Origin: Chroococcus sp. FPU101
GTDB taxonomy: Bacteria > Cyanobacteriota > Cyanobacteriia > Cyanobacteriales > Microcystaceae
Length of the DNA: 64,000 bases
NCBI RefSeq assembly: GCF_017312365.1
Contig: NZ_BLJI01000014.1
Coordinates: 48,206 to 112,205 of the forward strand
Reading direction: 5' to 3'
A program made the translations under genes and the position numbers. Below the pieces are notes generated by a model. It worked only from the letters and a program-made list of their open reading frames with translations. It did not search any database and was not told the origin of the DNA. Numbering within the stretch: the first letter of the stretch is position 1; each line of letters starts with the position of its first letter. Shown here piece after piece: positions 38,239 to 46,777 of the stretch.

Positions 38239-39738
38239 ATGATACAAACCCTCCAAGTTCTGATCATTGATGATAACCGTAGCGATCGCGCTCTGATTAT
38301 TCGTGAACTACAACGGGAATTTCCGCAAGTAGAGTTTACAGAAATTATTAATGCTGGCGATTTTGAACTAGCGATCTCTTCGGGGGGGTTTGATGCAGTG
38401 GTTACAGATTATCAGTTACGCTGGACTAATGGGCTAGAGATCTTGCGAACGATCAAAGCCTATTACCCGCGCTGTCCAGTAATTATGTTTACAGGGACAG
38501 GCAACGAAGAAATAGCAGTAGAAGCATTACAATCGGGTTTGGATGATTATGTCTTAAAACAATCTAACCGTTATATCCGAATTCCTCCAGCGATTCGGAT
38601 TGCTCTAAATCGGCTCGAAACCCAACAACGCGCCTCTTTATTAGAAATACGATTACAAACTTTACTTAATCAAGTCAAGGTAGGGATTTTCCGTTCTCGA
38701 CCCGATGGTACACTCATTGAAACAAATCCCGCTTTCTTGGAACTATTCGGCATCAAATCTCTAGGACAAGCAAATGAGATGAATTTACTCGATACTCAAA
38801 ACTGCTATGCGCGATTAGTCCATTTACCGCCCCCACAACATCAAGAGCGAGAAGTTCAACTTACTCGAAGCGATGGAACTCAATTCTGGGGACTTTTAAC
38901 CACTACTTTAAACATTATTGAAGGAATCAGCGTGATTGATGGACTGCTAGAAGATATTACGGAGCGCAAACAAACAGAAATTATTTTAGAAGCACGAGTC
39001 CAAAAACGAACGGCTCAACTCAACGCAGTCAATCAAGAATTGAGCAGTGCTAACCAAGATCTCGAAGAATTTGCTTACTCGATTTCTCATGATTTACGCG
39101 CTCCTCTAAGAGCAATACAGGGGTTTTCTCAAATTTTGTTGGAGGACTTGGATGGGTCGTTTGATTCAACCTCACTAGAATATCTACAACGAATTGCGGT
39201 TAATGCTGAAAAACTAGATACTCTAATCACGGATCTTTCTGCTTACAGTCGCTTGAGGCAGGCTGATATTCAACTCGAATCGGTTAATTTATCGCTTGTT
39301 CTGACAGAGGCTTTGACTTTGCTGGAATTAGACATCTTAGAACAACAGGCACAAATTCAAGTTGATGAACCGTTGCCCCTAGTACGAGGTAATCGTCTGG
39401 TTCTCGTTCAAGTATTGACAAATTTACTATCTAATGCTGTTAAATTTGTGGCATCCGATGTACTACCTCAAGTCCGAGTCTGGGCAGAACAGCGCGGGCA
39501 ACAAACTAGATTTTGGATTGAAGATAATGGGATTGGTATTCCATCAGAGCGACAGCAACAGATTTTTAGCCCCTTTACTCGCCTACATGGTGAGGAAGAA
39601 TACCCGGGTACTGGCATTGGCTTGGCGATCGTAAGAAAAGGAGTTGAACGGATGAATGGTGAAATAGGTGTTGTCTCCCAACTAGGTCAGGGGAGCCGAT
39701 TTTGGTTAGAATTGCCCACCGTGATGGAGCAATCATGA
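38239..39738 (+). CDS. Cytosolic kinase: REC-PAS-HisKA-HATPase
   Basis: 499 residues. N-terminal receiver (about 5-120; IIDDNRSDR, phospho-Asp in VVTDYQLRW), PAS (about 135-250), HisKA with SHDLRAPLR near 285, HATPase with DNGIGIP and GTGIGLAIV. Such REC-first kinases receive a phosphoryl group from an upstream kinase and act as relay. It is a close paralogue of the gene at 40289 and overlaps the following receiver gene by four bases (ATGA), pointing to translational coupling. Confidence 0.88.
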   Translation: MIQTLQVLIIDDNRSDRALIIRELQREFPQVEFTEIINAGDFELAISSGGFDAVVTDYQLRWTNGLEILRTIKAYYPRCPVIMFTGTGNEEIAVEALQSGLDDYVLKQSNRYIRIPPAIRIALNRLETQQRASLLEIRLQTLLNQVKVGIFRSRPDGTLIETNPAFLELFGIKSLGQANEMNLLDTQNCYARLVHLPPPQHQEREVQLTRSDGTQFWGLLTTTLNIIEGISVIDGLLEDITERKQTEIILEARVQKRTAQLNAVNQELSSANQDLEEFAYSISHDLRAPLRAIQGFSQILLEDLDGSFDSTSLEYLQRIAVNAEKLDTLITDLSAYSRLRQADIQLESVNLSLVLTEALTLLELDILEQQAQIQVDEPLPLVRGNRLVLVQVLTNLLSNAVKFVASDVLPQVRVWAEQRGQQTRFWIEDNGIGIPSERQQQIFSPFTRLHGEEEYPGTGIGLAIVRKGVERMNGEIGVVSQLGQGSRFWLELPTVMEQS

Positions 39739-40184
39739 GTACAGATTACGTCATTTTGCTCGTCGAGGATAATCCCAAAGATGTTTTTTTGATTCAACGA
39801 GCCTTTCGCAAATCAGGAATTGTAACACCAATGCACGTCGTCAACGATGGAGATGCGGCGGTTCACTACCTTTCGGGTGAATCTCCCTACAGCGATCGCA
39901 TGGTTTATCCGTTGCCTGTGCTGATACTGCTCGATCTCAAACTGCCGCGACGCTCTGGTTCAGAAGTACTAATTTGGATTCGTCAACAGGTTTTACTCAG
40001 ACGGTTGCCTGTGGTAGTATTGACTTCTTCGATAGAGTACGCCGACATTAATCATATTTATGATCTAGGGGCTAATGCTTACATTACCAAGCCACCAGAC
40101 TTTGATCAATTGGTTGATATTATTAAAACACTAAATCTTCACTGGATTATTTATAACGAAAAACCCCAGTTAGGCACGACTTAG
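39735..40184 (+). CDS. Single-domain response regulator (Rcp1-like)
   Basis: 149 residues from the ATG that overlaps the kinase stop (39735). A CheY-like receiver with VEDNPKDVFLIQRAF, phospho-Asp in LILLDLKLPRRSG, Thr in VVVLTSS and Lys in ITKPPDF. This form, with LLDLKLP and a C-terminal LNLHW helix, is of the cyanobacterial Rcp1 family, usually partners of phytochrome-like kinases. No output domain, so it must act by protein contact or phosphotransfer. Confidence 0.9.
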   Translation: MSTDYVILLVEDNPKDVFLIQRAFRKSGIVTPMHVVNDGDAAVHYLSGESPYSDRMVYPLPVLILLDLKLPRRSGSEVLIWIRQQVLLRRLPVVVLTSSIEYADINHIYDLGANAYITKPPDFDQLVDIIKTLNLHWIIYNEKPQLGTT

Positions 40185-40288
40185 CATAAGATTAATTCAG
40201 GATAATCAGTCCTAAGTTGGATATACGAGGGGTCTCGAACCTTCTAAGATCTAATTTGCTGCCCTCTTAATCAAGAAGAGAACGATCT

Positions 40289-41800
40289 ATGCTACGAATT
40301 CTTCTTGTTGATGACAATCGGGACGATCGCGCTTTAGTGATTCATGAGTTAAAGCGGTTTTTTTCAGAGGTGCAGGTCATGGAAGTTGGCACTGCTGCCC
40401 AATTTGAGCAAGTATTGGCAAACACTTTATATGATGTTGTCATCACCGACTACCAACTGCGCTGGAGTGATGGACTAACTGTACTTAAGACGATTAAGGC
40501 TCAACATCCCCATTGCCCAGTAATTATGTTTACTAATACCGCAACCCAAGAAACTGCGGTAGAAGCCATGAAATCTGGGTTAGATGATTATGTAATCAAA
40601 TCGCCAAGCCATTACGTTCGTTTACCTGCGGCAGTTCAAACCTCTTTAGAGAAAGTCGCTACCCAACAGCAAGCTGCTAATTTGCAAGCACGACTTCAGA
40701 CATTACTGAATCAGTTAAATGTCGGTGTTTATCGGTTAACCTCTGATGGGGTTTTATTAGAAGCAAACGCGGCTTTTTTACGATTACTGGGTTTAGATAC
40801 ACTCACTGCAATTCCGTCTAACCAAACCCTAGAACCCTATTTTCAACCACAGACTTATACAGAACTTTTGAATCAACTTAAAGAAAATGGCGAGGTACGT
40901 GAGCGAGAAATTTTAATCCGTTGTGCCGATGATACGAGTTGTTGGGTCAAAATCAGCAAAACCTTTACAAGAGTCGATGGCATGATTATTATTGAAGGAT
41001 TAATGGAAGATATCAACGATCGTAAACAAGCCGAACTTCAACGACAAAAACAAGCCTCTGAACTAAGACAATTAAATACTGTTCTCGAACAAACCACTGA
41101 ACAGTTACTCGAACGAAATCAAGAGTTAGATCGTTTTGTCTATACGGTTTCCCACGATCTCAAAGCACCCTTACGAGCAATTTACAATCTTTCACAATGG
41201 ATTGCTGATGATCTTGAAGGACAATTAGAAGAAGAAAATCAACATCAAATGCAGCTTTTACAGAATCGAGTACTGCGAATGGAAGCGATGATTAATGGAT
41301 TGTTGGCCTATTCTCGCGTCGGTCGTAGTGAAGTCGCTACCGAATGGGTTAACGTTGGTGAATTAATCTCGGAAATTCTAGAATCTTTGATGCTGCCACC
41401 GACTTTTACAATTGCTGTAGAGTCAGAGATGCCAACCCTTTTAACCAAAAAATTACTACTCTCCCAAGTCTTGTCTAATCTTATCAGTAATGCGATCAAA
41501 CATCATAATTGCCCCGATGATGGACGTGTTGAAATTAAAGCTATTCAAGAAGGAGAATTTTACAAGTTTTCTGTGATTGATAATGGCCCTGGTATTGCTC
41601 CAGAACACCATCATCGAGTTTTTGAAATCTTCCAAACGCTTAAAGGGCAAGATGTACAAGAAAGTACAGGAATCGGTTTATCTATTGTTAAAAAGATTAT
41701 TGAAGCAGAAGGCGGTTCAATTGTTTTAGAGTCAAATTTATGTGAAGGTGCTACATTTCGCTTTACTTGGCTTGAAAAATCATTAGTAAAAGATGTGTAA
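40289..41800 (+). CDS. Cytosolic kinase: REC-PAS-HisKA-HATPase (paralogue)
   Basis: 503 residues with the same order as the gene at 38239: receiver (LLVDDNRDDR, VVITDYQLRW), PAS (about 135-250), HisKA with SHDLKAPLRA near 287, HATPase with NLISNAIKH, DNGPGIAPE and STGIGLSIV. Both catalytic and receiver residues look intact. The shared TDYQLRW region shows a local duplication. It is 104 bases after the Rcp1-like gene, perhaps with its own promoter. Confidence 0.88.
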   Translation: MLRILLVDDNRDDRALVIHELKRFFSEVQVMEVGTAAQFEQVLANTLYDVVITDYQLRWSDGLTVLKTIKAQHPHCPVIMFTNTATQETAVEAMKSGLDDYVIKSPSHYVRLPAAVQTSLEKVATQQQAANLQARLQTLLNQLNVGVYRLTSDGVLLEANAAFLRLLGLDTLTAIPSNQTLEPYFQPQTYTELLNQLKENGEVREREILIRCADDTSCWVKISKTFTRVDGMIIIEGLMEDINDRKQAELQRQKQASELRQLNTVLEQTTEQLLERNQELDRFVYTVSHDLKAPLRAIYNLSQWIADDLEGQLEEENQHQMQLLQNRVLRMEAMINGLLAYSRVGRSEVATEWVNVGELISEILESLMLPPTFTIAVESEMPTLLTKKLLLSQVLSNLISNAIKHHNCPDDGRVEIKAIQEGEFYKFSVIDNGPGIAPEHHHRVFEIFQTLKGQDVQESTGIGLSIVKKIIEAEGGSIVLESNLCEGATFRFTWLEKSLVKDV

Positions 41801-41812
41801 TAATAAATCGTA

Positions 41813-41833
41813 AGGGTTTGGTCTCCAAACCCT
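41813..41833. repeat. Dispersed palindrome, copy 1
   Basis: AGGGTTTGG (41813-41821), TCT, CCAAACCCT (41825-41833). The same palindrome core, GGGTTTGG...CCAAACCC, recurs at 47884-47902. It overlaps the stop codon of the Uma2 gene and sits between convergent genes. Confidence 0.8.
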
Positions 41834-42473
41834 ACAATGCTAAATCTTGTTCAAACTGCCGTAGTGCTACACTAGAACCCTCGTTCCACGCCAGTTCTGT
41901 ATATTTGGGTAGAATATTTCTAATAGCTATTTCACTGAAAATTGAACTTGTATCACTCGCTTGATATTGTTCCCCATCAAAAAGATATATCAATAAAATT
42001 CCGCGACGATAAATCCATAATTCTGGAATTGTGATCGATTGATAATCATTTACCTTAGTTGTGGAGGTTAAATCGACTTCTATGGCTAAATCTGGCGGAG
42101 GATCGACACTGAGATCGATTTTCTCTTTCCCTAAAATGGCTTGACGGTTATCAATATAAAAACAGGTATCAGGTTCTACTCCAGCTTCAGAAAATCGTTT
42201 AAGAGTAATTGGGTCAAAGCATTCCCAGTCTTTATCTTGATGGCGTAAAAGAATTTTAACTAAATCTCTGAGTGTATCAATTCTTTTTCCGTGACTGGGA
42301 AGTAGTGTCATTAGCAAAATCTCATGAGTACGAGCATTAAAATAAATTTTAGGATAGGTTCGATTGTTCCGAATTTTTAGCAGTTGCTCATAGTCATCCC
42401 AAGTCTGATGACGTAAAATAACTTCACTTCCAGGAGATAATGTCAGGGTATCTTGACTAACCGTTACAAGCAT
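41832..42473 (-). CDS. Uma2 family (DUF820) restriction-endonuclease-fold protein
   Basis: 213 residues with the Uma2 core PDLAIEVDLTSTTKVNDY near residue 125 (the conserved Pro-Asp and Glu-Val with a following Lys) and IPELWIYRRG. These are multicopy in cyanobacteria and have a PD-(D/E)xK nuclease-like fold; role unknown. The start lies 12 bases downstream of the thioredoxin stop on the same strand, so the pair may be cotranscribed. Its stop codon lies in a palindromic repeat arm. Confidence 0.82.
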   Translation of the reverse strand: MLVTVSQDTLTLSPGSEVILRHQTWDDYEQLLKIRNNRTYPKIYFNARTHEILLMTLLPSHGKRIDTLRDLVKILLRHQDKDWECFDPITLKRFSEAGVEPDTCFYIDNRQAILGKEKIDLSVDPPPDLAIEVDLTSTTKVNDYQSITIPELWIYRRGILLIYLFDGEQYQASDTSSIFSEIAIRNILPKYTELAWNEGSSVALRQFEQDLAL

Positions 42474-42485
42474 AATTTCAAATGA

Positions 42486-42803
42486 TTACAAAAGGGTCTG
42501 TAAATGCTGAATTAACTGTTGTGCTTGTACTACACCTTCAAATCGTTCTACAGGTTGCCCATTTTTAAACAAAACGAGGGTCGGTAGGGCATGAATTTGA
42601 TATTGAGTGGCTAAATTTGGATATTTGTCTGTATCAATTTTTACAACTTGTATCTGATTTCTTAAATATGAGCCGACTTGTTCTAAAATTGGACTCATCA
42701 TCTGACAGGGGCCACACCAAGTCGCATAAAAGTCAACTAAGACGGGAGTTTGGGAACCCGATAACATATCTTGAAAGCTGTTGAATTGCTTTTTGAGTGC
42801 CAT
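42486..42803 (-). CDS. trxA: Thioredoxin
   Basis: 105 residues, whole thioredoxin fold with the active site WCGPCQM near residue 28-34 and cis-proline HALPTLVLF. Reduces disulfides in the cytosol. The length and lack of signal peptide fit a cytosolic thioredoxin; which of the cyanobacterial classes (m, x, y) is not resolved from sequence alone, and the symbol is generic. Confidence 0.93.
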   Translation of the reverse strand: MALKKQFNSFQDMLSGSQTPVLVDFYATWCGPCQMMSPILEQVGSYLRNQIQVVKIDTDKYPNLATQYQIHALPTLVLFKNGQPVERFEGVVQAQQLIQHLQTLL

Positions 42804-42855
42804 AAAATCTAAATCTGTACTGTATCGCGTAGTTTAATTATAACGAATCTCTTTT

Positions 42856-43674
42856 TTAGACATCTTTGTGTTGAAAGGTCTGACAAATTACCCATCGAAT
42901 GAGTGAAGGTGCAAGCTTATAAACTCCTTCAGATGCTTGAGCAGAACCAACTAATACTTTTTCTTTTTTATGTTGTACCGCATCCCAAACCGATGACGCT
43001 ACATCTTCGGGTGTTTCCACAAAGGGATTTTTCATTAATTGTTCAATTTGTTCTCGTCTTTTTTCTTTGTCTGCTTCATCTCTTCCTTCAAAGATAGCAC
43101 GTTCTAAAAAGTCACTTTTAATTAAATTTGGATAAATTCCACAGACATGAATCCCTTTCGGAGCAAGTTCTGTATGTAAGGCTTGCGTTAATCCATCAAT
43201 CGCGTATTTACTCGTCGTATAGGGTGCTAAATAGGCTAAAGGAACTGTACCACCAATAGAACAAAGATTAACGATCGTTCCTTTTCTTTTTTCTAGCATA
43301 TGGGGTAATGCGGCATGAATGGTATGAATATAACCCCATAGGTTTGTGTCTAGTGTGCGGTGCCATTCTTCTAGGGTAAACTGTTCTGCTGGGCCTGAAA
43401 CGTAGATTCCTGCGTTATTCATTAACACATCAATTGTACTAAATTCGTCAAGTGCTTTTTGAATTAGAGTATTGACTTGTATCGAGTCTCTGACATCGGT
43501 TGAAATTGCTAGAGTTTTGACCGAATAACGCGATTTTATCTCATCTGCTGTGGCTTGTAATCTATCACTTTGTCGTGCTGCTAGAACAATATTATAGCCT
43601 TCTTGAGCAAATCGGTAGGCTGTGGCTTTACCAATTCCTTGAGAGCCACCTGTAATTAGTATTGTTTCTGTCAT
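42856..43674 (-). CDS. Short-chain dehydrogenase/reductase
   Basis: 272 residues. Classical SDR with nucleotide motif TGGSQGIGKAT near residue 8-18, NNAG near 86, catalytic Ser in LCSIGG, and YTTSKYA near 155. The C-terminal 70 residues are longer than minimal SDRs. NADP(H) is likely from the Arg after the second strand (AARQSDR). Substrate unknown. Monocistronic by appearance, next to thioredoxin. Confidence 0.9.
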   Translation of the reverse strand: MTETILITGGSQGIGKATAYRFAQEGYNIVLAARQSDRLQATADEIKSRYSVKTLAISTDVRDSIQVNTLIQKALDEFSTIDVLMNNAGIYVSGPAEQFTLEEWHRTLDTNLWGYIHTIHAALPHMLEKRKGTIVNLCSIGGTVPLAYLAPYTTSKYAIDGLTQALHTELAPKGIHVCGIYPNLIKSDFLERAIFEGRDEADKEKRREQIEQLMKNPFVETPEDVASSVWDAVQHKKEKVLVGSAQASEGVYKLAPSLIRWVICQTFQHKDV

Positions 43675-43778
43675 AGTTAAACGAATTTTTTCTTTAATTT
43701 TGGGAAAAAAACCTAGAAAAACCGTCTAACTTTGGTTAGAGTTTGGCTCTATTCCTGTAATTCCTTAAAATAAAAAGA

Positions 43779-43803
43779 AAAGACGTAACCAATTTACGCC
43801 TTT
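43779..43803 (-). terminator. Terminator of the ABM-like gene
   Basis: CGTAA (43784-43788) pairs with TTACG (43794-43798), extended by AAAG/CTTT with one mismatch. On the minus strand a T-rich tract follows. It lies 19 bases downstream of the gene ending at 43822. Confidence 0.6.
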
Positions 43804-43821
43804 GCAAAATCAACTTTTTAA

Positions 43822-44055
43822 TTAACCGATTTGAAGATCTTTAAATAAATCAAGATCTTGTAGTGCGACTAGCTTGTCTTGATTTTCCCAGTTCGCTACT
43901 GCTGTTACTTCGGTTTCCTGTTCGTTTAAGATTAAATTAGAACTAATATACCCTGGTTGTAAGGGTAGAACTTCAGTATAAAGTTTTCTAATTTCTTCAA
44001 AGCGCGTATCTTTTTTACCTGATTCTAAATTAAAGGTTTTGCTTAAGGTAATCAT
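43822..44055 (-). CDS. Small ABM-like protein
   Basis: 77 residues. The pattern LPLQPGYISSNLILNEQETEVTAVANWEN resembles antibiotic-biosynthesis-monooxygenase (ABM) domains, small ferredoxin-like folds that often dimerise. At 77 residues it is near the minimum for the fold. GGAG lies about ten bases before the ATG, and a terminator follows. An enzymatic role is not supported by specific residues I can see. Confidence 0.6.
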   Translation of the reverse strand: MITLSKTFNLESGKKDTRFEEIRKLYTEVLPLQPGYISSNLILNEQETEVTAVANWENQDKLVALQDLDLFKDLQIG

Positions 44056-44183
44056 TTAGTGATCTCCGTCACAGGAAAGAGGAATTACTTATTATTGTGA
44101 CGATTTTTTAATGATTCAGTAGTGGGATCAACTGTATTTTAGTGTACGGCTTTCTGCAATAATATTCAAAATCATCCATTTGG

Positions 44184-44218
44184 GTGAGAGAACGATCACA
44201 GTGAATTGACACTCTCAC
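44184..44218 (-). ncRNA. Right-end hairpin, likely 3' part of the omega RNA
   Basis: GTGAGAG (44184-44190) pairs with CTCTCAC (44212-44218), with a TCACagTGA-like inner pairing. On the minus strand this stem overlaps the tnpB stop codon. In known TnpB systems the guide RNA spans the end of tnpB and the right end of the element, with the guide just beyond. A direct test would be small RNA-seq. Confidence 0.5.
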
Positions 44219-45414
44219 GCTCTAGACGGCGGAGATTCTTGGTTCACAGAGACTACTTGCTTTAACAAAATTTCTTCTATCAAAGTAGAGGTATTCTCTC
44301 CCCAAGCTTTAGATCCCGTATGCCCTACGGTACTTATTCCTTTCTTTAAAATATTAATTGCTGCATTTTCGTCTCTATCCAAAACACAACCACATTTACA
44401 TACATGAGTGCGAGTAGATAGTGTTTTCTTGACAAGATCTCCACAATTAGAGCAGTTTTGAGAAGTATATTGAGGAGGTACAGCAATTGTTATTTTGCCA
44501 AATTTAACTCCAAAATACTCTACCCATTCCCGAAACTGATACCATGCTGCGTCATTAATACTCTTAGCTAGACAATGATTTTTAACTAAGCTCTTGATTC
44601 TTAAATCCTCATAGGCAATCACATCGTTAGAGTGAACCACGCACCTTGCTAACTTTACAGCAAAGTCTTTACGTTGCCGACTTACTTTAAGATGAGCTTT
44701 GGCTAATCTCTGTCTTGCTTTTTTACGATTAGATGAACCTTTTTTCTTTTTTGAAAGTTTTCGTTGTAGTCGCTTTAAACGCTTCTCTGACTTTCTCAAG
44801 AATTTAGGATTATCTACCTTATTGCCTTCGTGATCTGTATAGAACGAGGTTAATCCAACATCTAAACCAATACATTTACCTGATGGATTAATATCTTTTT
44901 TAATCTCACAAGAAAGAACGAATTGACAATAATATCCGTCAGCCCTTTTAACAAGCCTAACCCTTTTAATATCAGACTCATTAAAATATCCTAAATCCCA
45001 AGTCCCTTTTAGAGAAAGGGTTCCTATATTCTTTTGATCACTAAAATTAATTGTTTTAGGATCTAAAAGTTTCCATCCAGTTGTTTTGTATTCGACTGAA
45101 CGAGAAAACTTTTTAAATTGCGGGTATCCCTTTTTACCTAATATTTTCTTTTTGCAATTATCAAAGAAACGGGAGATAGAAGACCACGCCTTTTCTGCGC
45201 TTGCCTGTCTAGCTTGAGAATTCAACTCGTTTGCAAATTTAAACTCATGCGCCAAAACTTTACAATATGCCGATAAATCATATTTATTTACACCTTGGGT
45301 GTCCATCCAATGCCTTAAGCATTTATTACGGATAAACTGAGATGTACGAATCGCATCATCTATGGCTTGGTACTGCTGTTGTTTAGCTTTGACTTTAAAT
45401 TCTAAAACAAACAT
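44215..45414 (-). CDS. tnpB: TnpB, RNA-guided nuclease of IS200/IS605 element
   Basis: 399 residues, full length. A helical N-terminal domain, then a RuvC-like nuclease split in three: Asp in IGLDVGLTSF near 180, Glu in YEDLRIKSL near 264, Asp in CVLDRDENAAINI near 350. The zinc finger CSNCGDLVKKT...HVCKCGC lies before the last motif. All catalytic residues are intact, so an active RNA-guided DNA nuclease is expected. A lysine-rich region (KRLKRLQRKLSKKKKG) lies near 210-225. Confidence 0.93.
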   Translation of the reverse strand: MFVLEFKVKAKQQQYQAIDDAIRTSQFIRNKCLRHWMDTQGVNKYDLSAYCKVLAHEFKFANELNSQARQASAEKAWSSISRFFDNCKKKILGKKGYPQFKKFSRSVEYKTTGWKLLDPKTINFSDQKNIGTLSLKGTWDLGYFNESDIKRVRLVKRADGYYCQFVLSCEIKKDINPSGKCIGLDVGLTSFYTDHEGNKVDNPKFLRKSEKRLKRLQRKLSKKKKGSSNRKKARQRLAKAHLKVSRQRKDFAVKLARCVVHSNDVIAYEDLRIKSLVKNHCLAKSINDAAWYQFREWVEYFGVKFGKITIAVPPQYTSQNCSNCGDLVKKTLSTRTHVCKCGCVLDRDENAAINILKKGISTVGHTGSKAWGENTSTLIEEILLKQVVSVNQESPPSRA

Positions 45415-45480
45415 TTACGCCGACACTCTTAGAATAAATTAACTATAGCATATTGAATTGTGTAGAGCAATATATTATTT

Positions 45481-45509
45481 TAAAGCCGTCTCCATTCGAC
45501 GGGGCTTTA
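45481..45509. repeat. Left-end hairpin of the TnpB element
   Basis: TAAAGCCGTC (45481-45490) pairs with GAC (45498-45500) and GGCTTTA (45503-45509) around a seven-base loop, with a two-G bulge. It lies about 65 bases upstream of the tnpB ATG, as IS200/IS605 end hairpins do. Confidence 0.55.
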
Positions 45510-45574
45510 AACCCATTTCTTTGGTAATAAAAGATGAAAAATTAATTGGGTTAAAATGTTAGTCCCATATTCCA

Positions 45575-45694
45575 CCGTAAAATTCATTTCACGGCTCTAA
45601 CGCGAAAATCTGTATTTAACGGATTAAAACATTTACAATGAGTCGGTTTCAACCGACATCTGCTATAAGACAGAGAATAAATTCTCTGGCGTTA
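45575..45694. other. Array of four hairpins closed by an outer stem
   Basis: CCGT (45575-45578)/ACGG (45591-45594) form a first hairpin. Then TAACGC (45598-45603) pairs with GCGTTA (45689-45694) and encloses three hairpins: AATCTG/CGGATT (45607-45625), GTCGGTT/AACCGAC (45642-45657) and CAGAGAAT/ATTCTCTG (45671-45688). The last is a perfect 8-bp stem next to the closing stem. Strand unknown; it is 66 bases before the galU-like ATG. Could be a structured RNA leader or a DNA repeat element. Confidence 0.5.
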
Positions 45695-45760
45695 TAATAT
45701 TCTAACAATTACTTAAATAATTGATTAATTTACTAAATACTAATTTTTTAACTTTAAATC

Positions 45761-46648
45761 ATGATACAACCTTTACATAAAGCGATCATTCCTGCTGCTG
45801 GTTTTGGTACTCGTTTATTTCCAGCGACTAAAGCAATTAAAAAAGAATTTTTTCCGATCATCGATCAAGATGGCTTGGCTAAACCTGCTATTCTCGTTAT
45901 TGTCGAAGAAGTTCTTAGATCTGGAATTCAAGAAATTGGGATTATTATTCAAAGTCAAGATCATTCATTATTTGAAGATTTTTTCAAAAAACCGCCTAGT
46001 TTAGAGTTATATCACAAGCTATCAGCCGCTAGTAAACAATACAGCGATTATCTACAAGAAATTGGCGAGAAAATTACTTTAATTCCGCAAAAACAACAAG
46101 AAGGTTATGGTCATGCGGTGTATTGTGCTAAAGAGTGGGTTAATCATGAGCCATTTTTATTATTATTAGGCGATCATGTGTATCGCTCCAAGATCAATCA
46201 ATCCTGTGCCGAACAATTAGTACAAAATTATCAGCAGCATCAAACCAATGTGATCGGACTAACAATTGTGACAGAAGATATTCTACAGAAAGCAGGAGTG
46301 ATTACTGGGAAATGGTTAAAGAAAAATTCCTTACTGTCAATCTCTCAACTGGTTGAAAAACCAACGATTGATTATGCGCGATCGCATTTACATCTCCCTG
46401 ACATGAACAAAAATGAATACTTAGCGGTTTTTGGAATGTACGTTCTAGAATCACAGATTTTCGATTATTTAGAAGACGAAATTAAAAACAATCAACGGCT
46501 TAAAGGAGAATTTCAATTAACCACGGCACTCGATCAACTGTGTCAAGCTCAAGGAATGCTCGGTTACATGGTTCAAGGTCAATATTTTGATATTGGAATG
46601 CCAGAGTTTTATCGTCAGACTGTAATTGATTTTAAAATGTGGTCTTGA
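45761..46648 (+). CDS. GalU-like UTP-glucose-1-phosphate uridylyltransferase
   Basis: 295 residues. Nucleotidyltransferase with the start IIPAAGFGTRLFPATKAIKKE holding the GxGxR-like nucleotide loop and activating lysine, then GYGHAVY and LLGDHVY with the metal-binding Asp. Likely makes UDP-glucose (used by MgdA and for polysaccharides), but the cyanobacterial family is divergent from E. coli GalU and a related sugar nucleotide is possible. It is the gene just before the aroF leader region. Confidence 0.82.
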   Translation: MIQPLHKAIIPAAGFGTRLFPATKAIKKEFFPIIDQDGLAKPAILVIVEEVLRSGIQEIGIIIQSQDHSLFEDFFKKPPSLELYHKLSAASKQYSDYLQEIGEKITLIPQKQQEGYGHAVYCAKEWVNHEPFLLLLGDHVYRSKINQSCAEQLVQNYQQHQTNVIGLTIVTEDILQKAGVITGKWLKKNSLLSISQLVEKPTIDYARSHLHLPDMNKNEYLAVFGMYVLESQIFDYLEDEIKNNQRLKGEFQLTTALDQLCQAQGMLGYMVQGQYFDIGMPEFYRQTVIDFKMWS

Positions 46649-46673
46649 CGAACTTGACTATTTCTGATAAAGT
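46645..46673 (+). promoter_or_regulatory. Candidate promoter for the aroF leader transcript
   Basis: TTGACG at 46645-46650, spacer of 17, TAAAGT at 46668-46673. A start near 46680 would give a leader of about 350 bases before aroF. The -35 box overlaps the stop codon of the galU-like gene. A perfect TTGACA lies at 46673-46678 but lacks a good -10. Confidence 0.35.
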
Positions 46674-46717
46674 TGACAAATAATGGAAAAGGTGTACGCC
46701 TACAAAGTCTATATCTA

Positions 46718-46777
46718 ATGCAACGCAACTCCTATTACTTTTTTTGGTTTAAATCGGCTTACCGAAGACGATCCTAA
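46718..46777 (+). CDS. Aromatic-rich leader peptide 1
   Basis: Nineteen codons: MQRNSYYFFWFKSAYRRRS and a TAA. Codons 6-11 read Tyr-Tyr-Phe-Phe-Trp-Phe in a row (TAT TAC TTT TTT TGG TTT), and a further Tyr is at codon 15. Seven of 19 residues are aromatic. A still shorter frame (46683-46718, MEKVYAYKVYI) overlaps its start with TAATG. Ribosome binding is not strong: no near Shine-Dalgarno is seen. The peptide is not expected to have a job other than letting ribosomes stall when aromatic amino acids are scarce. Confidence 0.75.
   Translation: MQRNSYYFFWFKSAYRRRS

Larger units (their letters stand above)
44184..45509 (-). mobile_element. TnpB-only IS200/IS605-type element
   Basis: A tnpB gene (44215-45414) flanked by a hairpin on each side: 45481-45509 upstream and 44184-44218 overlapping its stop. 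No tnpA transposase is present, so this is an IS1341-like, TnpA-dependent element mobilised only in trans. The exact ends cannot be fixed from this one copy. Confidence 0.7.
45415..45760. other. Intergenic region with end hairpin and multi-hairpin element
   Basis: A gap of 346 bases between divergent tnpB and galU-like genes. It holds the left-end hairpin of the TnpB element and the array of hairpins described at 45575-45694. No reading frame is seen. Confidence 0.6.

Noticed and set aside
42804..42855. Yfr1 RNA next to thioredoxin gene
   Set aside because: Known neighbourhood in marine cyanobacteria, but the ACTCCTCACAC motif is absent here.
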